DNA from: an uncultured Selenomonas sp.
Lineage (GTDB): Bacteria > Bacillota > Negativicutes > Selenomonadales > Selenomonadaceae
Direction: 5' to 3'
Length of the DNA: 33,719 nt
NCBI GenBank assembly: GCA_902780535.1
Contig: CACZFT010000033.1
Span: 1 to 33,719 of the forward strand
This document shows positions 1-8,999 of the stretch, in pieces. Under the pieces are notes generated by a model. The model worked only from the letters and a program-made list of their open reading frames with translations. It was not told the DNA's origin and searched no databases. Position 1 is the first letter of the stretch; every line of letters begins with the position of its first letter. A program made the position numbers and the translations under genes.

Positions 1-1
1 C

Positions 2-721
<720 letters not shown>

Positions 722-824
722 AAGACTTCGGCAACCGCCGCTGCGCCTGCCATTACGTGGACGAGACGGGATTCCATGGGCAGAAGACGGTCAAGCACTG
801 AAAACGAATTCGGATGAAGATTGC

Positions 825-856
825 AAAGAAGGCCCTGCTTCTGGGGCCTTCTTTGT
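825..856 (+). terminator. Rho-independent terminator after the ABC ATPase gene
   Basis: A perfect 11-bp stem pairs 825-835 (aaagaaggccc) with 844-854 (gggccttcttt) around an 8-nt loop. The T-rich 3' arm runs into ttgtgttc. Confidence 0.8.
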
Positions 857-887
857 GTTCCATCCATGCAGCAGGGAAAGTATCGTA

Positions 888-916
888 TTGACATTCGCGA
901 GCCTTGACGCTAAAAT
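888..916 (+). promoter_or_regulatory. Sigma-A type promoter of typA
   Basis: The -35 TTGACA (888-893) and -10 TAAAAT (911-916) are separated by exactly 17 bp. The start of transcription should fall near 923. The roughly 80-nt leader holds an inverted repeat, GGATACT (941-947) and AGTATCC (952-958), with a 4-nt loop. Confidence 0.8.
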
Positions 917-1005
917 GGATACGTTACGGTTTGACGATACGGATACTCTATAGTATCCCTTTTCTTTTATCTTCGAAATGATTTTTGGGAGGAACGATTT
1001 CAAGA

Positions 1006-2823
1006 ATGAGTACGAACGAGAATCTGAGGAACATCGCTATCATCGCGCACGTCGACCACGGCAAGACGACGCTCGTCGATGCGATGCTCAAGCAGAGCCA
1101 TGTCTTCCGCTCGAACGAGAAGGTCGAGGAGCGTGTCATGGACTCTGGCGACATCGAGCGTGAACGCGGCATCACGATCCTGTCGAAGAACACGTCCATC
1201 ATGTACAACGGCATCAAGATCAACATCGTCGACACCCCGGGCCATGCGGACTTCGGCGGCGAGGTCGAGCGCGTGCTGAACATGGTCGACGGCGTCCTGC
1301 TGCTCGTCGATGCATTCGAAGGCCCGATGCCGCAGACGAAGTACGTCCTCCGCAAGGCGCTCGAGCAGAAGCTCAAGCCGATCGTCGTCATCAACAAGAT
1401 CGACAAGCCGAACCAGCGCGTCGATGATGTCTATGACGAAGTCCTCGAACTGTTCATGGAGCTCGACGCTGATGATGACCAGCTTGATTTCCCGGTCATC
1501 TACGCGACGGCGCGCGACGGCATCGCGAAGTACAAGATGGAAGACGAGAGCGACAACCTCGAGCCGCTGATGGAGACGATTGTCAAGGAAATCCCGGCGC
1601 CGCATGGCGACGAGGAAGGCCCGCTCCAGCTCATGGTCACGACGCTCGAAGCCGATGATTATGTCGGCCGCGTCGCCATCGGCCGCATCAGCCGCGGCAG
1701 GGCGCGCACGAACCAGAACGTCGTCCTGATCAACGGCGACCAGGAAATCAAGGCCAAGATCGGCAAGGTCTTCGTCTATCAGGGCATGCAGCGCGTCGAG
1801 GTGCCGGAGGCATCCATGGGTGAAATCGTCGCTCTGACGGGGCTCGGCGATGTCTCGATCGGCTACACGGTCGCCGATGCCGAGCAGCCGGAAGCACTGC
1901 CGGCCATCCGCATCGACGAGCCGACGCTCTCGATGACGTTCGGCGTCAACACGAGCCCATTTGCCGGCCGCGAGGGCGAATTCGTCACGTCGCGCCATCT
2001 GCGCGACCGCCTGTTCAAAGAGGTCGAGACGAACGTCGCCATGAAGGTCGAGGAGACGGACAGCCCGGATGTCTTCAAGGTTTCGGGCCGCGGCGAGCTG
2101 CATCTCTCCATCCTCATCGAGGAGATGCGCCGCGAGGGCTATGAACTGCAGGTCGGCAAGCCGGAAGTTGTCTACAAGACGATCAACGGCCAGCTCTGCG
2201 AGCCGATCGAGAACCTGACGGTCGAAGTGCCGCAGGAATACATGGGTGCTGTCATGGAAGGCCTCGGCACGCGCAAGGCCGAGCTCACGAACATGACGGA
2301 GACGGCTGGCTACATGCGCCTCGAGTTCACGATTCCGGCGCGCGGCCTCATCGGTTTCCGCTCCGAGCTCCTGACGAGCACGAAGGGCAACGGCATCATG
2401 AACCATGTCTTCCACGGCTATGCGCCGTACAAGGGCGACATCCCGGGCCGTACGCGCGGCTCTCTCGTCGCGTTCGAGCAAGGTGAGACGACGGGCTACG
2501 GCATCTATACGCTGCAGGATCGCGGCACGATGTTCATCTCCCCGAACGAGCAGGTCTACGAAGGCATGATCGTCGGCGAGAACTCGCGCGAGAACGACAT
2601 CGACATCAACCCGTGCAAGAAGAAGAACGTCTCGAACATGCGCACGTCGTCCTCGGATGAAGCCATCCGCCTGACGCCGCCGCGCATCCTGTCGCTTGAG
2701 CAGGCCATCGAGTACATCAACAGCGATGAGCTCGTCGAGGTCACGCCGAAGAACATCCGCCTGCGCAAGGCCATCCTCGACCGCACGGTCCGCGGCCGCA
2801 ACGCGAAGAATGCACGCAAGTAA
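1006..2823 (+). CDS. typA: Translational GTPase TypA/BipA
   Basis: A 605-residue ribosome-associated GTPase of the elongation factor superfamily, linked in other bacteria to ribosome assembly and stress or cold adaptation. The G1 loop AHVDHGKTT lies at the N-terminus, followed by the switch region [23 protein letters not shown] (G3) and NKIDKP (G4). Then come the EF-Tu-like domain 2, the EF-G III/V-like domains ([19 protein letters not shown]) and the TypA-specific C-terminal domain. The length matches the family. I chose ATG 1006 (MSTNENLRN) because GGGAGGA lies about 12 nt upstream and the family begins this way. An upstream in-frame TTG at 985 lies before the ribosome-binding site. The gene is monocistronic, between its own promoter and terminator. 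Confidence 0.97.
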   Translation: MSTNENLRNIAIIAHVDHGKTTLVDAMLKQSHVFRSNEKVEERVMDSGDIERERGITILSKNTSIMYNGIKINIVDTPGHADFGGEVERVLNMVDGVLLLVDAFEGPMPQTKYVLRKALEQKLKPIVVINKIDKPNQRVDDVYDEVLELFMELDADDDQLDFPVIYATARDGIAKYKMEDESDNLEPLMETIVKEIPAPHGDEEGPLQLMVTTLEADDYVGRVAIGRISRGRARTNQNVVLINGDQEIKAKIGKVFVYQGMQRVEVPEASMGEIVALTGLGDVSIGYTVADAEQPEALPAIRIDEPTLSMTFGVNTSPFAGREGEFVTSRHLRDRLFKEVETNVAMKVEETDSPDVFKVSGRGELHLSILIEEMRREGYELQVGKPEVVYKTINGQLCEPIENLTVEVPQEYMGAVMEGLGTRKAELTNMTETAGYMRLEFTIPARGLIGFRSELLTSTKGNGIMNHVFHGYAPYKGDIPGRTRGSLVAFEQGETTGYGIYTLQDRGTMFISPNEQVYEGMIVGENSRENDIDINPCKKKNVSNMRTSSSDEAIRLTPPRILSLEQAIEYINSDELVEVTPKNIRLRKAILDRTVRGRNAKNARK

Positions 2824-2857
2824 TTCTTCATCTTGAAAAAAAACTAAAAAATAAACA

Positions 2858-2900
2858 AAAAGTCCTACTGGAAAACGAATCGGTCCCGGTAGGACTTTTG
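2858..2900 (+). terminator. Terminator after typA
   Basis: An 11-bp stem pairs aaaagtcctac (2858-2868) with gtaggactttt (2889-2899). G-C and G-U pairs extend it inward. The A-rich 5' side means it could work in both directions. Confidence 0.8.
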
Positions 2901-2926
2901 CATTTTGCGGCGAAGTGTGCTATGAT
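2898..2926 (+). promoter_or_regulatory. Promoter of sepF
   Basis: The -35 TTGCAT (2898-2903), 17-bp spacer and -10 TATGAT (2921-2926) abut the typA terminator. The leader can form an 8-bp hairpin, TGGCTGCA (2947-2954) with TGCAGCCA (2967-2974), upstream of the GGAGG ribosome-binding site. Confidence 0.7.
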
Positions 2927-3010
2927 ATTTCCTAGTTAGACTTTCGTGGCTGCAGTGGTGGACAAATGCAGCCATGAGCCCGTGCAGATGCAGGTTGGAG
3001 GAAGATGGAT

Positions 3011-3550
3011 ATGAATTTGAAAGCATGGACGAGAAAGCTGCAGGATCTCATCATGCCGCCGATCGTCGAGGAGCCCGTCGAAGACGAGTCACTCGAACGC
3101 GGTGAGGCAGAAGCTGAGATGAAGAGGGCAAGTTTTCATACGGTGTCTGCTGCCAGGACTGCGCATGAGGAAATGGCGGAAGAGGCAGAAGACATCCGCG
3201 TGGCGAATGGTGGGACGATTCATCTCACGCGTTCGTACGAGCAGGAAGCGCCGCAGGAGCGCCGTCCGAAGCTCACGGTGCATCAGGCGCCGCAGCTCAA
3301 GGTGCGCGTCTACGTGCCGTCGGATTTCGAGCAGGTCACGGCAATCGCCGATGATTTGCGCGCCAAGAAGGCCGTCATCGTCAATTACGAAAAGGTCGAA
3401 GCCGAGCAGCAGCGCCGCATCTGCGATTTCATCAATGGCAGCTGCTATGTGACGGACGGCGGTGCGAAGCGCATCTCCGACTACATCGTCCTCTACGTGC
3501 CGGAAGGTGTCAATGTCTCTGAGGCGATGTCCGTCGCTCTCGAGAAATAA
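3011..3550 (+). CDS. sepF: Cell division protein SepF
   Basis: A 179-residue cytoplasmic protein. The C-terminal SepF/YlmF domain (about residues 95-175) carries KVRVYVPSDFEQVTAIADDL, a VIVNYEKVEAEQQRRICDFI segment and the glycine-containing DGGAKRISDYIVLYVPEGV. In Firmicutes SepF polymerises on FtsZ and tethers the ring to the membrane through an N-terminal amphipathic helix; here MNLKAWTRKLQDLI fits that role. The middle region (residues 18-90) is acidic and probably disordered, as is usual. ATG 3011 sits about 8 nt behind GGAGG (2997-3001); the in-frame ATG at 3005 would be too close. The gene stands alone between its promoter and a strong terminator, not in the ylm cluster seen in Bacillus. 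Confidence 0.92.
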   Translation: MNLKAWTRKLQDLIMPPIVEEPVEDESLERGEAEAEMKRASFHTVSAARTAHEEMAEEAEDIRVANGGTIHLTRSYEQEAPQERRPKLTVHQAPQLKVRVYVPSDFEQVTAIADDLRAKKAVIVNYEKVEAEQQRRICDFINGSCYVTDGGAKRISDYIVLYVPEGVNVSEAMSVALEK

Positions 3551-3585
3551 CGGCCTGTGATGTTCGATGATCTTTATGCATACGG

Positions 3586-3619
3586 AAGACGGAGCAGTCG
3601 ATGATTGCTCCGTCTTTTT
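3586..3619 (+). terminator. Terminator after sepF
   Basis: An 11-bp perfect stem, aagacggagca (3586-3596) with tgctccgtctt (3606-3616), has a 9-nt loop and runs into a T tract. It lies only about 20 nt before the pepD start codon. Confidence 0.85.
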
Positions 3620-3639
3620 CATTTTAGGAGGTAAAACAC

Positions 3640-5076
3640 ATGGATATTCTGGAAGGCGTTCTCGATGAGTTCAAGAAACTCGCGGCCATCCCGCGCGCGA
3701 ACGGCCATGAGCAGGCCGTCAGCGATTTCCTCAAGAAATACCTGACGGACGCAGGCTTTTCCGTCGTGCAGGACGCGAAGAACAACATCATCGCCGACAA
3801 GCCGGCGACAAAGGGCTATGAGAACGCGCCGCGCACGATTCTGCAGGGCCACATGGACATGGTCGCGGTCGGCGAGGAAGGCTATGACTATGACCCGCTC
3901 AAAGACCCAATCAAGCTCGTGCGCACGGACAAGTACCTCGAAGCCGAGGGCACGAGCCTCGGCGCGGATGACGGCATCGGCGTCGCCGAAGGCATCTATC
4001 TCATGAAGAACGCGAAAGACCACGGCCCGCTGCGCCTCATCGTCACGACGGACGAGGAGCGCGGCATGACGGGCGCCATCGCGCTCGATGCGAAGCATCT
4101 GACGGATGCGCAGTTCCTGATCAACTGCGATTCCGAAAACTACGACGAGCTGACGGTCGGCAGCGCAGGTGGCATCGATCTCTCGTTCGAGCGCACGCTG
4201 CGCCGCGAGGCACCGCAGGCGGGCACGGCATACCAGCTCGACGTGCGCGGCCTGCTCGGTGGTCATTCGGGCGAACGCATCGGCGATGGCCGTGGCAACG
4301 CCATCCGCACGCTCGCGCTGATCCTGCTGGCACTTCAGAAGCAGGGCGAGGTGCAGGTCGCGGACTTCCACGGCGGCAAGGCGCACAACGCCATCCCGAA
4401 CATCGCGCAGACGACGTTCGTCACGGCGCTCTCGAAGGAAGCGGTAGAAAAAGTTCTCGCGGCGGAAAAGGAGAAGTATCTCGCCATCTATGGCAGCGTC
4501 GATCCTGACATCGAGCTCGTGCTGACGGAGGTTGCGGCTCCATCTGGCGTCCTCATCGCTGGCGATACGAAGCGCCTGCTGCAGCTGCTGACCGTCATGC
4601 ACTCCGGCGTTTATGCGATGTCCACGGTCATCCCCGGCCTCGTCGAGACGAGCGCAAACCTCGGCGTCGTGAAGATGGATGAAGAGAAGGTCCATATCGA
4701 GGTCTTCCCTCGCTCGGCGGTTGACGGCAAGCTCGATGAGTTCGCGCTTTATGCGCGGGAAATCGCCGAGCTCACGGGCTTCACGGCCATCGTCGGCACG
4801 AAGTCCCCGGGCTGGAAGGAGAACAAGGACAGCCGTCTCGCGAAGATCGTCGCCGAGACGTTCGAGGAGCAGAACGGCAAGCCCATGAAGGTCGAGACGA
4901 TCCATGCCGGCCTCGAATGCGGCTGGCACTTCGGCAAGAATCCGAAACTCGACATGGTCTCCATCGGCGTCACGACGCAGGACATCCACAGCCCGAACGA
5001 GAAGCTCGTCCTCGCGACCGTCGAGCCGCAGGTCAGGCTCATCGAAGAGACGCTCCACAAGATTGCAAAGCTCTGA
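3640..5076 (+). CDS. pepD: Aminoacyl-histidine dipeptidase (M20C family, PepD-like)
   Basis: A 478-residue cytoplasmic metallopeptidase that hydrolyses dipeptides such as Xaa-His. The di-zinc site of the M20 family is visible: H71 and D73 in LQGHMDMV, D110/D111 in SLGADDGIGVA, the catalytic E139/E140 pair in TTDEERGMTGA, D164 in NCDSENYDE, and a C-terminal histidine in TTQDIHSPNEK. The lid/dimerisation domain contains LLGGHSGERIGDGRGNA. The length is typical of PepD (about 480-490). AGGAGG at 3626-3631 precedes ATG 3640. It appears to be a single-gene unit. Confidence 0.93.
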   Translation: MDILEGVLDEFKKLAAIPRANGHEQAVSDFLKKYLTDAGFSVVQDAKNNIIADKPATKGYENAPRTILQGHMDMVAVGEEGYDYDPLKDPIKLVRTDKYLEAEGTSLGADDGIGVAEGIYLMKNAKDHGPLRLIVTTDEERGMTGAIALDAKHLTDAQFLINCDSENYDELTVGSAGGIDLSFERTLRREAPQAGTAYQLDVRGLLGGHSGERIGDGRGNAIRTLALILLALQKQGEVQVADFHGGKAHNAIPNIAQTTFVTALSKEAVEKVLAAEKEKYLAIYGSVDPDIELVLTEVAAPSGVLIAGDTKRLLQLLTVMHSGVYAMSTVIPGLVETSANLGVVKMDEEKVHIEVFPRSAVDGKLDEFALYAREIAELTGFTAIVGTKSPGWKENKDSRLAKIVAETFEEQNGKPMKVETIHAGLECGWHFGKNPKLDMVSIGVTTQDIHSPNEKLVLATVEPQVRLIEETLHKIAKL

Positions 5077-5082
5077 TGAAAA

Positions 5083-5135
5083 GGCTCTCCCTTTGGGAGA
5101 GCTGGCGCGCATAGCGCGACTGAGAGGGTAGTCGG
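5083..5135. repeat. Small palindromic intergenic repeat (REP-like)
   Basis: Two consecutive hairpins follow pepD. The first pairs gctctccc (5084-5091) with gggagagc (5095-5102) around ttt. The second pairs cgcgc (5106-5110) with gcgcg (5114-5118) around ata. The tail actgagagggtag follows. Elements of this layout (a CTCTCAGTCGC-like end, a G/C-rich mini-palindrome, then CTCTCCCAAAGGGAGAG) are, from memory, widespread between genes of gut Firmicutes; I cannot count copies here. Confidence 0.6.
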
Positions 5136-5158
5136 GTGCTGTAACCTGACAAATATAC

Positions 5159-5195
5159 AAAACACCGCTAAGGCAAATGCTTTAGCGGTGTTTTT
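5159..5195. terminator. Bidirectional terminator between pepD and the acyltransferase gene
   Basis: A 13-bp perfect stem pairs aaaacaccgctaa (5159-5171) with ttagcggtgtttt (5182-5194). It has an A tract on one side and a T tract on the other, so it can serve both convergent genes. Confidence 0.88.
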
Positions 5196-5224
5196 GGATA
5201 AAATTTTGATGAAGCTCTGCTCAT

Positions 5225-6397
5225 TTACTTCTTAGGATATACCCCAATGGTCAGTTCGTTGACAAAGGGCAAGTGTTCGCCAATCTTGCGGAACACGACG
5301 GCGAGCATCATCGAGAGGATGAGCACGGCGCAGTAGAACGCGATGGCAATCGCCCCTGTCATGATGCGTCCTGCATGCTGGAGCGCCAGCGCAAGGTACG
5401 TGATGACGAAGGGATGCACGAGGTAGGCAAAGTACGAATGCTTGCCGAGCGCGTGCAGAATCGGGTTGAGCGCCTGCGGATACTTCTGGTACGTGAAGAT
5501 CGTGAAGAAGAACAGCGAGGCCATCAGCGTGTAGAAGATGCCTTCCGGTGAAAGCTGGTGCGCCGTGTTGATGCCGTCGAGCGGCGTCTGTCCCTGCGTC
5601 AGCAGCAGCCAGTAATAGTAGGCGAGCAGGCTCGCCATGCTGATCCAGAACAGCACCGTGATGGATGTGCGGCGCTCCTGCATGAACGTTTGGAAGCGTT
5701 CGATATGCACGGCCAGCCAGCCGCCCAGCAGGAAGATGAAGATGTAGTGGAGCACCCAGTAGTTGAGGCGGTACATCAGAATCGGCTTCAAGAGCGAGTC
5801 ATCCGGCAAGTCGTAGACGTAGATGTTGAACGGCACGGAGTAGCTCGACCAGTAGTCGAAGGCAATCTGGAAGACCAGGAGCGCTGCGAGCCCCTTGATG
5901 CCCATCCGTTTGATCATCCAGATCCAGAGCGGCATGAAGAGGTAGAACCACAAGAGGATCACGAGGAAGTAGAGCTGGTACTTCGCGACGCCGAAGAACA
6001 GGATGCCGCAGAAGTAGAACGGCGACGGGAAGCCTGTGTGGTAGAGCAGGCCGTCATGCACGAGGTAGAGCACCGACCAGACGACATAAGGAATCAGCAC
6101 GGTCTGCACGCGCCGCTTGTAGAAATGCTTTGCGTCAAACGGCGCATGGATGTCGAGGTTGTAGAACAGCCCGAACGCCGAGATGAAGAAGAAGATCGGC
6201 ACGGAGAAGCGCGTGAAAATCTCGAAGAGTGCAATGAGGTGCATGTTCGCGGCAGGATTGCCGAGATACTGCGAGCCGACATGGATGCCGATGACGCCCA
6301 TCATGGAGATGCCGCGGATGTATTCGATGGCCGCGAGGCGCGGCTTGCGCTTCTTTTTCGGCTGGCTGGACACAGCCGGGCTTTGCGATGGTTGCAT
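5225..6397 (-). CDS. Membrane acyltransferase, acyltransferase-3 (OafA/WecH) family
   Basis: A 390-residue polytopic membrane protein. After a lysine/arginine-rich N-terminus it starts the family pattern YIRGISMMGVIGIHVGSQY, where the His in the first membrane helix is the usual candidate catalytic residue. FFFISAFGLFY follows (family motif F-F-h-S-G-h), then about ten hydrophobic segments ending near residue 380. Members transfer acetyl or other acyl groups to surface carbohydrates. The substrate cannot be read from sequence. An AAGGAG ribosome-binding site lies in 6411-6418. The gene starts 27 nt after the end of the SIMPL gene and is probably co-transcribed with it from the promoter near 7196-7224. 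Confidence 0.85.
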   Translation of the reverse strand: MQPSQSPAVSSQPKKKRKPRLAAIEYIRGISMMGVIGIHVGSQYLGNPAANMHLIALFEIFTRFSVPIFFFISAFGLFYNLDIHAPFDAKHFYKRRVQTVLIPYVVWSVLYLVHDGLLYHTGFPSPFYFCGILFFGVAKYQLYFLVILLWFYLFMPLWIWMIKRMGIKGLAALLVFQIAFDYWSSYSVPFNIYVYDLPDDSLLKPILMYRLNYWVLHYIFIFLLGGWLAVHIERFQTFMQERRTSITVLFWISMASLLAYYYWLLLTQGQTPLDGINTAHQLSPEGIFYTLMASLFFFTIFTYQKYPQALNPILHALGKHSYFAYLVHPFVITYLALALQHAGRIMTGAIAIAFYCAVLILSMMLAVVFRKIGEHLPFVNELTIGVYPKK

Positions 6398-6424
6398 GTT
6401 ATGAAAGGAACTCCTTTTCAGCTG

Positions 6425-7153
6425 TTATTCGCTGAGGATGAAATCGATGTGGACGCTCGCCGAGAGCGAGAGGCTGCCCGGCGCGACGGGCGTCGCAGCG
6501 TCTTTCGCCATCGCGAGCATCATGTTGCCGGCGAAGCGGCGCGACTCGATGTAGCCCGTGCTCTCGCTGACATTCTGGATGCCGACGATGCGTTTGCCGA
6601 GACCTTTCGCGATGATGTCCGCTTTGTCGCGCGCGTCGGCGATGGCACTTTTCAGCGCTTCCTTGCGGACGCCGCGCGTGTCGCTCGCCGAGAAGTCGAG
6701 CGACGAGATTTCATTTGCGCCATGCGAGAGTGCAGCGTCGATGACCTTGCCCGTGAGCTTTACATCGCGCACCGTCACGATGACCGTGTTGTCGACCGTG
6801 TAGCCGTCGATTTCATTCGTGCGGCCCTTGTCCTCGCGGTACGTCGGGCGGAACGAGTAGTTGCGTGTCTGGATGTCCTTTTCGGCGATGCCGAGCGCCG
6901 TGATGGACTTCTGGATTTCGCCGGCTACCCAGGCGTTGTCGTTCTGCGCTTTCGCTGCATCAGCGGCGTGCGTTGTGATGCCGACAGCGACGGTCGCCAT
7001 GTCCGGCTCCGTCGTCGCTTCGCCGCGACCATCGACGGAGAGAATCGGCCGCTGCGGCTGGTCGGCGGCAAAAGCTGGCGATGATGTCTGCGGCACGAGG
7101 AAAGCGAGCGCAAGTGCGAGGGCGCAGGCGAATTTCTTCCACATCTTTTTCAT
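6425..7153 (-). CDS. Exported SIMPL-domain protein (DUF541)
   Basis: A 242-residue protein. It has a clear signal peptide (MKKMWKKF, then a hydrophobic stretch, cleavage after AFA near residue 29), so it is exported. The mature part has the SIMPL/DUF541 pattern: PILSVDGRGEATTEPDMATV, NYSFRPTYRED, YTVDNTVIVTVRDV and ALKSAIADARDKADIIAKGLG. The biochemical function of the family is poorly defined; an E. coli relative is linked to oxidative stress tolerance. I start at ATG 7153 because a signal peptide and an AAGGAG site fit there. The longer frame to 7237 would place 28 residues before the signal peptide and across the promoter. Confidence 0.87.
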   Translation of the reverse strand: MKKMWKKFACALALALAFLVPQTSSPAFAADQPQRPILSVDGRGEATTEPDMATVAVGITTHAADAAKAQNDNAWVAGEIQKSITALGIAEKDIQTRNYSFRPTYREDKGRTNEIDGYTVDNTVIVTVRDVKLTGKVIDAALSHGANEISSLDFSASDTRGVRKEALKSAIADARDKADIIAKGLGKRIVGIQNVSESTGYIESRRFAGNMMLAMAKDAATPVAPGSLSLSASVHIDFILSE

Positions 7154-7195
7154 GATAAAAACAACTCCTTTTCCAAGTTCTTTTGTTCTTCCTGT

Positions 7196-7224
7196 ATCAT
7201 AACGGCTTTCGTGTCGCTTGTAAA
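7196..7224 (-). promoter_or_regulatory. Promoter of the SIMPL-acyltransferase operon
   Basis: On the minus strand, -35 TTTACA (7224-7219) and -10 TATGAT (7201-7196) are 17 bp apart. They lie about 43 bp upstream of the start codon at 7153. Confidence 0.72.
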
Positions 7225-7247
7225 GGATGCAAGTCACAAAGAAAGAC

Positions 7248-7276
7248 TTTGCGGAACGCGCCGCTTGTGCTACAAT
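7248..7276 (+). promoter_or_regulatory. Promoter of the ASCH-like gene
   Basis: The -35-like TTTGCG (7248-7253), 17-bp spacer and -10 TACAAT (7271-7276) are preceded by TG (extended -10). It is divergent from the SIMPL promoter. Confidence 0.55.
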
Positions 7277-7321
7277 GGTAGATAATTACAGATTTACAGG
7301 CGATAGGAGATGCATACAATT

Positions 7322-7601
7322 ATGATGGCACTCAATTTCCAGGCGGCCAAGCACAAGAAGATGCTCATGGAGCGCACGAAGAACTGCACGGTCCGCCTCG
7401 GCGACGTCAGCGCGCAGTTCCCCGAGAATTCGCGTCAAGACGATGGGCACGCTGACGTCGGCCGATCTCGGCCACCAGAACCCCGAGATCAACTCGGTCG
7501 ACGAACTCGTCGAGGATTTCGAGCAAATCTACAAGCGCCGCATCCTCAAAGAGGACACGGTCACGGTCATCTATTTCTCCGAGGTGCACGAAGACCTCTG
7601 A
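7322..7601 (+). pseudogene. Small ASCH/PUA-like protein, frameshifted with a missing segment
   Basis: The first part reads MMALNFQAAKHKKMLMERTK and continues to SAQFPENS in one frame. The C-terminal half, MGTLTSADLGHQNPE through EDTVTVIYFSEVHEDL, is in another frame and ends at TGA 7599-7601. Both halves look like one family of about 100 residues with an ASCH-like fold, a fold associated with RNA binding. About 20 residues expected between them are absent and the frame shifts near 7430. The start is ATG 7322 or 7325, behind AGGAG at 7304-7308; ATG 7310 is almost on top of that site. The family name is from memory and is the less certain part; the frame break is clear. Confidence 0.6.
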
Positions 7602-7605
7602 GATA

Positions 7606-7637
7606 AGGGAGGCTCCTGCGAAGGAGCTTCTTTTTTT
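7606..7637 (+). terminator. Terminator after the ASCH-like gene
   Basis: A hairpin of about 12 bp with some G-U pairs, around ggctcct (7611-7617) and aggagctt (7622-7629), has the tetraloop gcga. A run of seven T follows. Confidence 0.8.
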
Positions 7638-7667
7638 GAAAAAATTCCTGCGCGTGAAAATAAATGC

Positions 7668-7696
7668 TTGACATCTTTCCTGCCATCCCCTATAAT
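7668..7696 (+). promoter_or_regulatory. Consensus promoter of the tRNA cluster
   Basis: TTGACA (7668-7673), a 17-bp spacer and TATAAT (7691-7696) form a perfect sigma-A consensus about 30 bp before the first tRNA. This is as expected for strongly expressed stable RNA. Confidence 0.92.
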
Positions 7697-7726
7697 AATA
7701 ACCGTCGCTGATATGAAGCGACGCAC

Positions 7727-7803
7727 GGCCCGGTAGTTTAGTTGGTTAGAATGCCGCCCTGTCACGGCGGAGGTCATGGGTTCAAGTCCCATTCGGGTCG
7801 CCA
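7727..7803 (+). tRNA. tRNA-Asp (GTC)
   Basis: A 77-nt cloverleaf with encoded CCA. The anticodon arm ccgccctGTCacggcgg reads GTC. The T arm is atgggTTCAAGTcccat. The acceptor GGCCCGG pairs with TCGGGTC using two G-U pairs. Confidence 0.95.
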
Positions 7804-7807
7804 TTCT

Positions 7808-7883
<76 letters not shown>

Positions 7884-7890
7884 TATTTTC

Positions 7891-7965
<75 letters not shown>

Positions 7966-7968
7966 AAT

Positions 7969-8044
<76 letters not shown>

Positions 8045-8053
8045 TTTTTTTAT

Positions 8054-8128
<75 letters not shown>

Positions 8129-8139
8129 ACCGAACAACC

Positions 8140-8167
8140 GCCCGGGAGCATCGGCTTCCGGGCTTTT
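8140..8167 (+). terminator. Terminator of the tRNA cluster
   Basis: gcccgggag (8140-8148) pairs with cttccgggc (8155-8163), one G-U pair, around a 6-nt loop, then TTTT. The next gene starts 25 nt further on, so some read-through could drive it. Confidence 0.8.
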
Positions 8168-8191
8168 CTTGTGAAAAGGGGAGAAATCATC

Positions 8192-8923
8192 ATGGCAGAA
8201 TCACCGGCCAATCTCACGGCCAATCTTGCGCAGGCGTTCCACTATTCGTTCGTGGAGACGGTGCCCTATGCATTCTTCAAGCCGAATCCCGAACGCGACA
8301 TCGCTGTGAATCTGCGCGCGAAGGAATACCGCTGCGAGAAATGCGGCAGGGTCACGCGCGTGACGTATCGCAACGAGGGCGTGACGTATTATTCGAAGGG
8401 GAAGCTCGCCGAGGAACGGCGCATCTATGACACGCTCGGCCTCTCGTTCCCGTATATGGGAGAGATCAACGAGGGTGTGGAATTCACGAACGAGGCGTAT
8501 GGCTACTGCCAGGCCTGCGCGCAGGAAGGCGTGCTCCAGTCGATGGAGCCCGCGCAGCGCGCCTACAACCTCGCAGAGCTCCTGCATACAGCAGACATGC
8601 TCGTGCTGTCGCATGCGAAAGACGATGCGGAGCAGGCGCTCACGGCGTATCGCGGCCTCGTGAAAGAGGTGCAGGAGCAGGAAGAAGAGCTTCTCGCGAA
8701 GCTGCCCGAGAAATTCCGCGCCTATGCCGTGCGGCCGACACGTGCGCCCGAGTCGATGTCGGACAAGCTCTACCATGAATACACAATCGCGTTCCCCGCG
8801 GACGACGCGCCGAACGAGCTCTACTACATCGAGCGCGAACTCGAAAAATCGCGCGTCAAGATGTTCCTCGCGCAGCCGCGCATCGAGACGATCGAGGAGC
8901 TGCGCCGCGAGGCGGGCCTCTGA
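8192..8923 (+). CDS. Uncharacterised protein with two CxxC pairs
   Basis: A 243-residue soluble protein I do not recognise. Two cysteine pairs, C48-x2-C51 (RCEKCGRV) and C106-x2-C109 (YCQACA), could form one structural zinc site. Between them is a mixed region with YYSKGKLAEERRIYD. The C-terminal half (about residues 125-175) is helical and charged (KEVQEQEEELLAKL). There is no signal peptide or membrane segment. The start ATG 8192 follows AAAAGGGGAGA at a good distance. It sits directly behind the tRNA terminator and before the rny promoter, with no dedicated promoter that I can see. The function is unknown; an RNA- or ribosome-related role would be a guess from position only. Confidence 0.8.
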   Translation: MAESPANLTANLAQAFHYSFVETVPYAFFKPNPERDIAVNLRAKEYRCEKCGRVTRVTYRNEGVTYYSKGKLAEERRIYDTLGLSFPYMGEINEGVEFTNEAYGYCQACAQEGVLQSMEPAQRAYNLAELLHTADMLVLSHAKDDAEQALTAYRGLVKEVQEQEEELLAKLPEKFRAYAVRPTRAPESMSDKLYHEYTIAFPADDAPNELYYIERELEKSRVKMFLAQPRIETIEELRREAGL

Positions 8924-8947
8924 TGCGCAACGGTCTCTGCTTTTTTA

Positions 8948-8976
8948 TTGACGTTGCGCCGATAGGCTGATAGAAT
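8948..8976 (+). promoter_or_regulatory. Promoter of rny
   Basis: TTGACG (8948-8953), a 17-bp spacer and TAGAAT (8971-8976). The predicted transcript starts near 8983, giving a very short leader before the GTG at 9000. Confidence 0.75.
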
Positions 8977-8999
8977 AGTAAGGTATAGTTAAACAGGGG

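Noticed and set aside
931..954. Second promoter for typA (TTGACG with TATAGT)
   Set aside because: The gap between the two hexamers is only 12 bp, and the promoter at 888-916 is much better.
1000..2481. Long open frame on the minus strand opposite typA (about 490 codons)
   Set aside because: Antisense shadow of a GC-rich gene: composition is dominated by Arg, Asp, Ala and Leu, with no motif, ribosome-binding site or promoter.
3619..5160. Minus-strand open frame opposite pepD (about 510 codons)
   Set aside because: Same antisense pattern. It crosses the sepF-pepD gap and the repeat, and pepD is certain.
5558..7084. Plus-strand open frame opposite the acyltransferase and SIMPL genes (about 510 codons)
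   Set aside because: It spans two clear minus-strand genes and their gap, and has the biased Arg/Glu/Asp/Val composition of a shadow frame.
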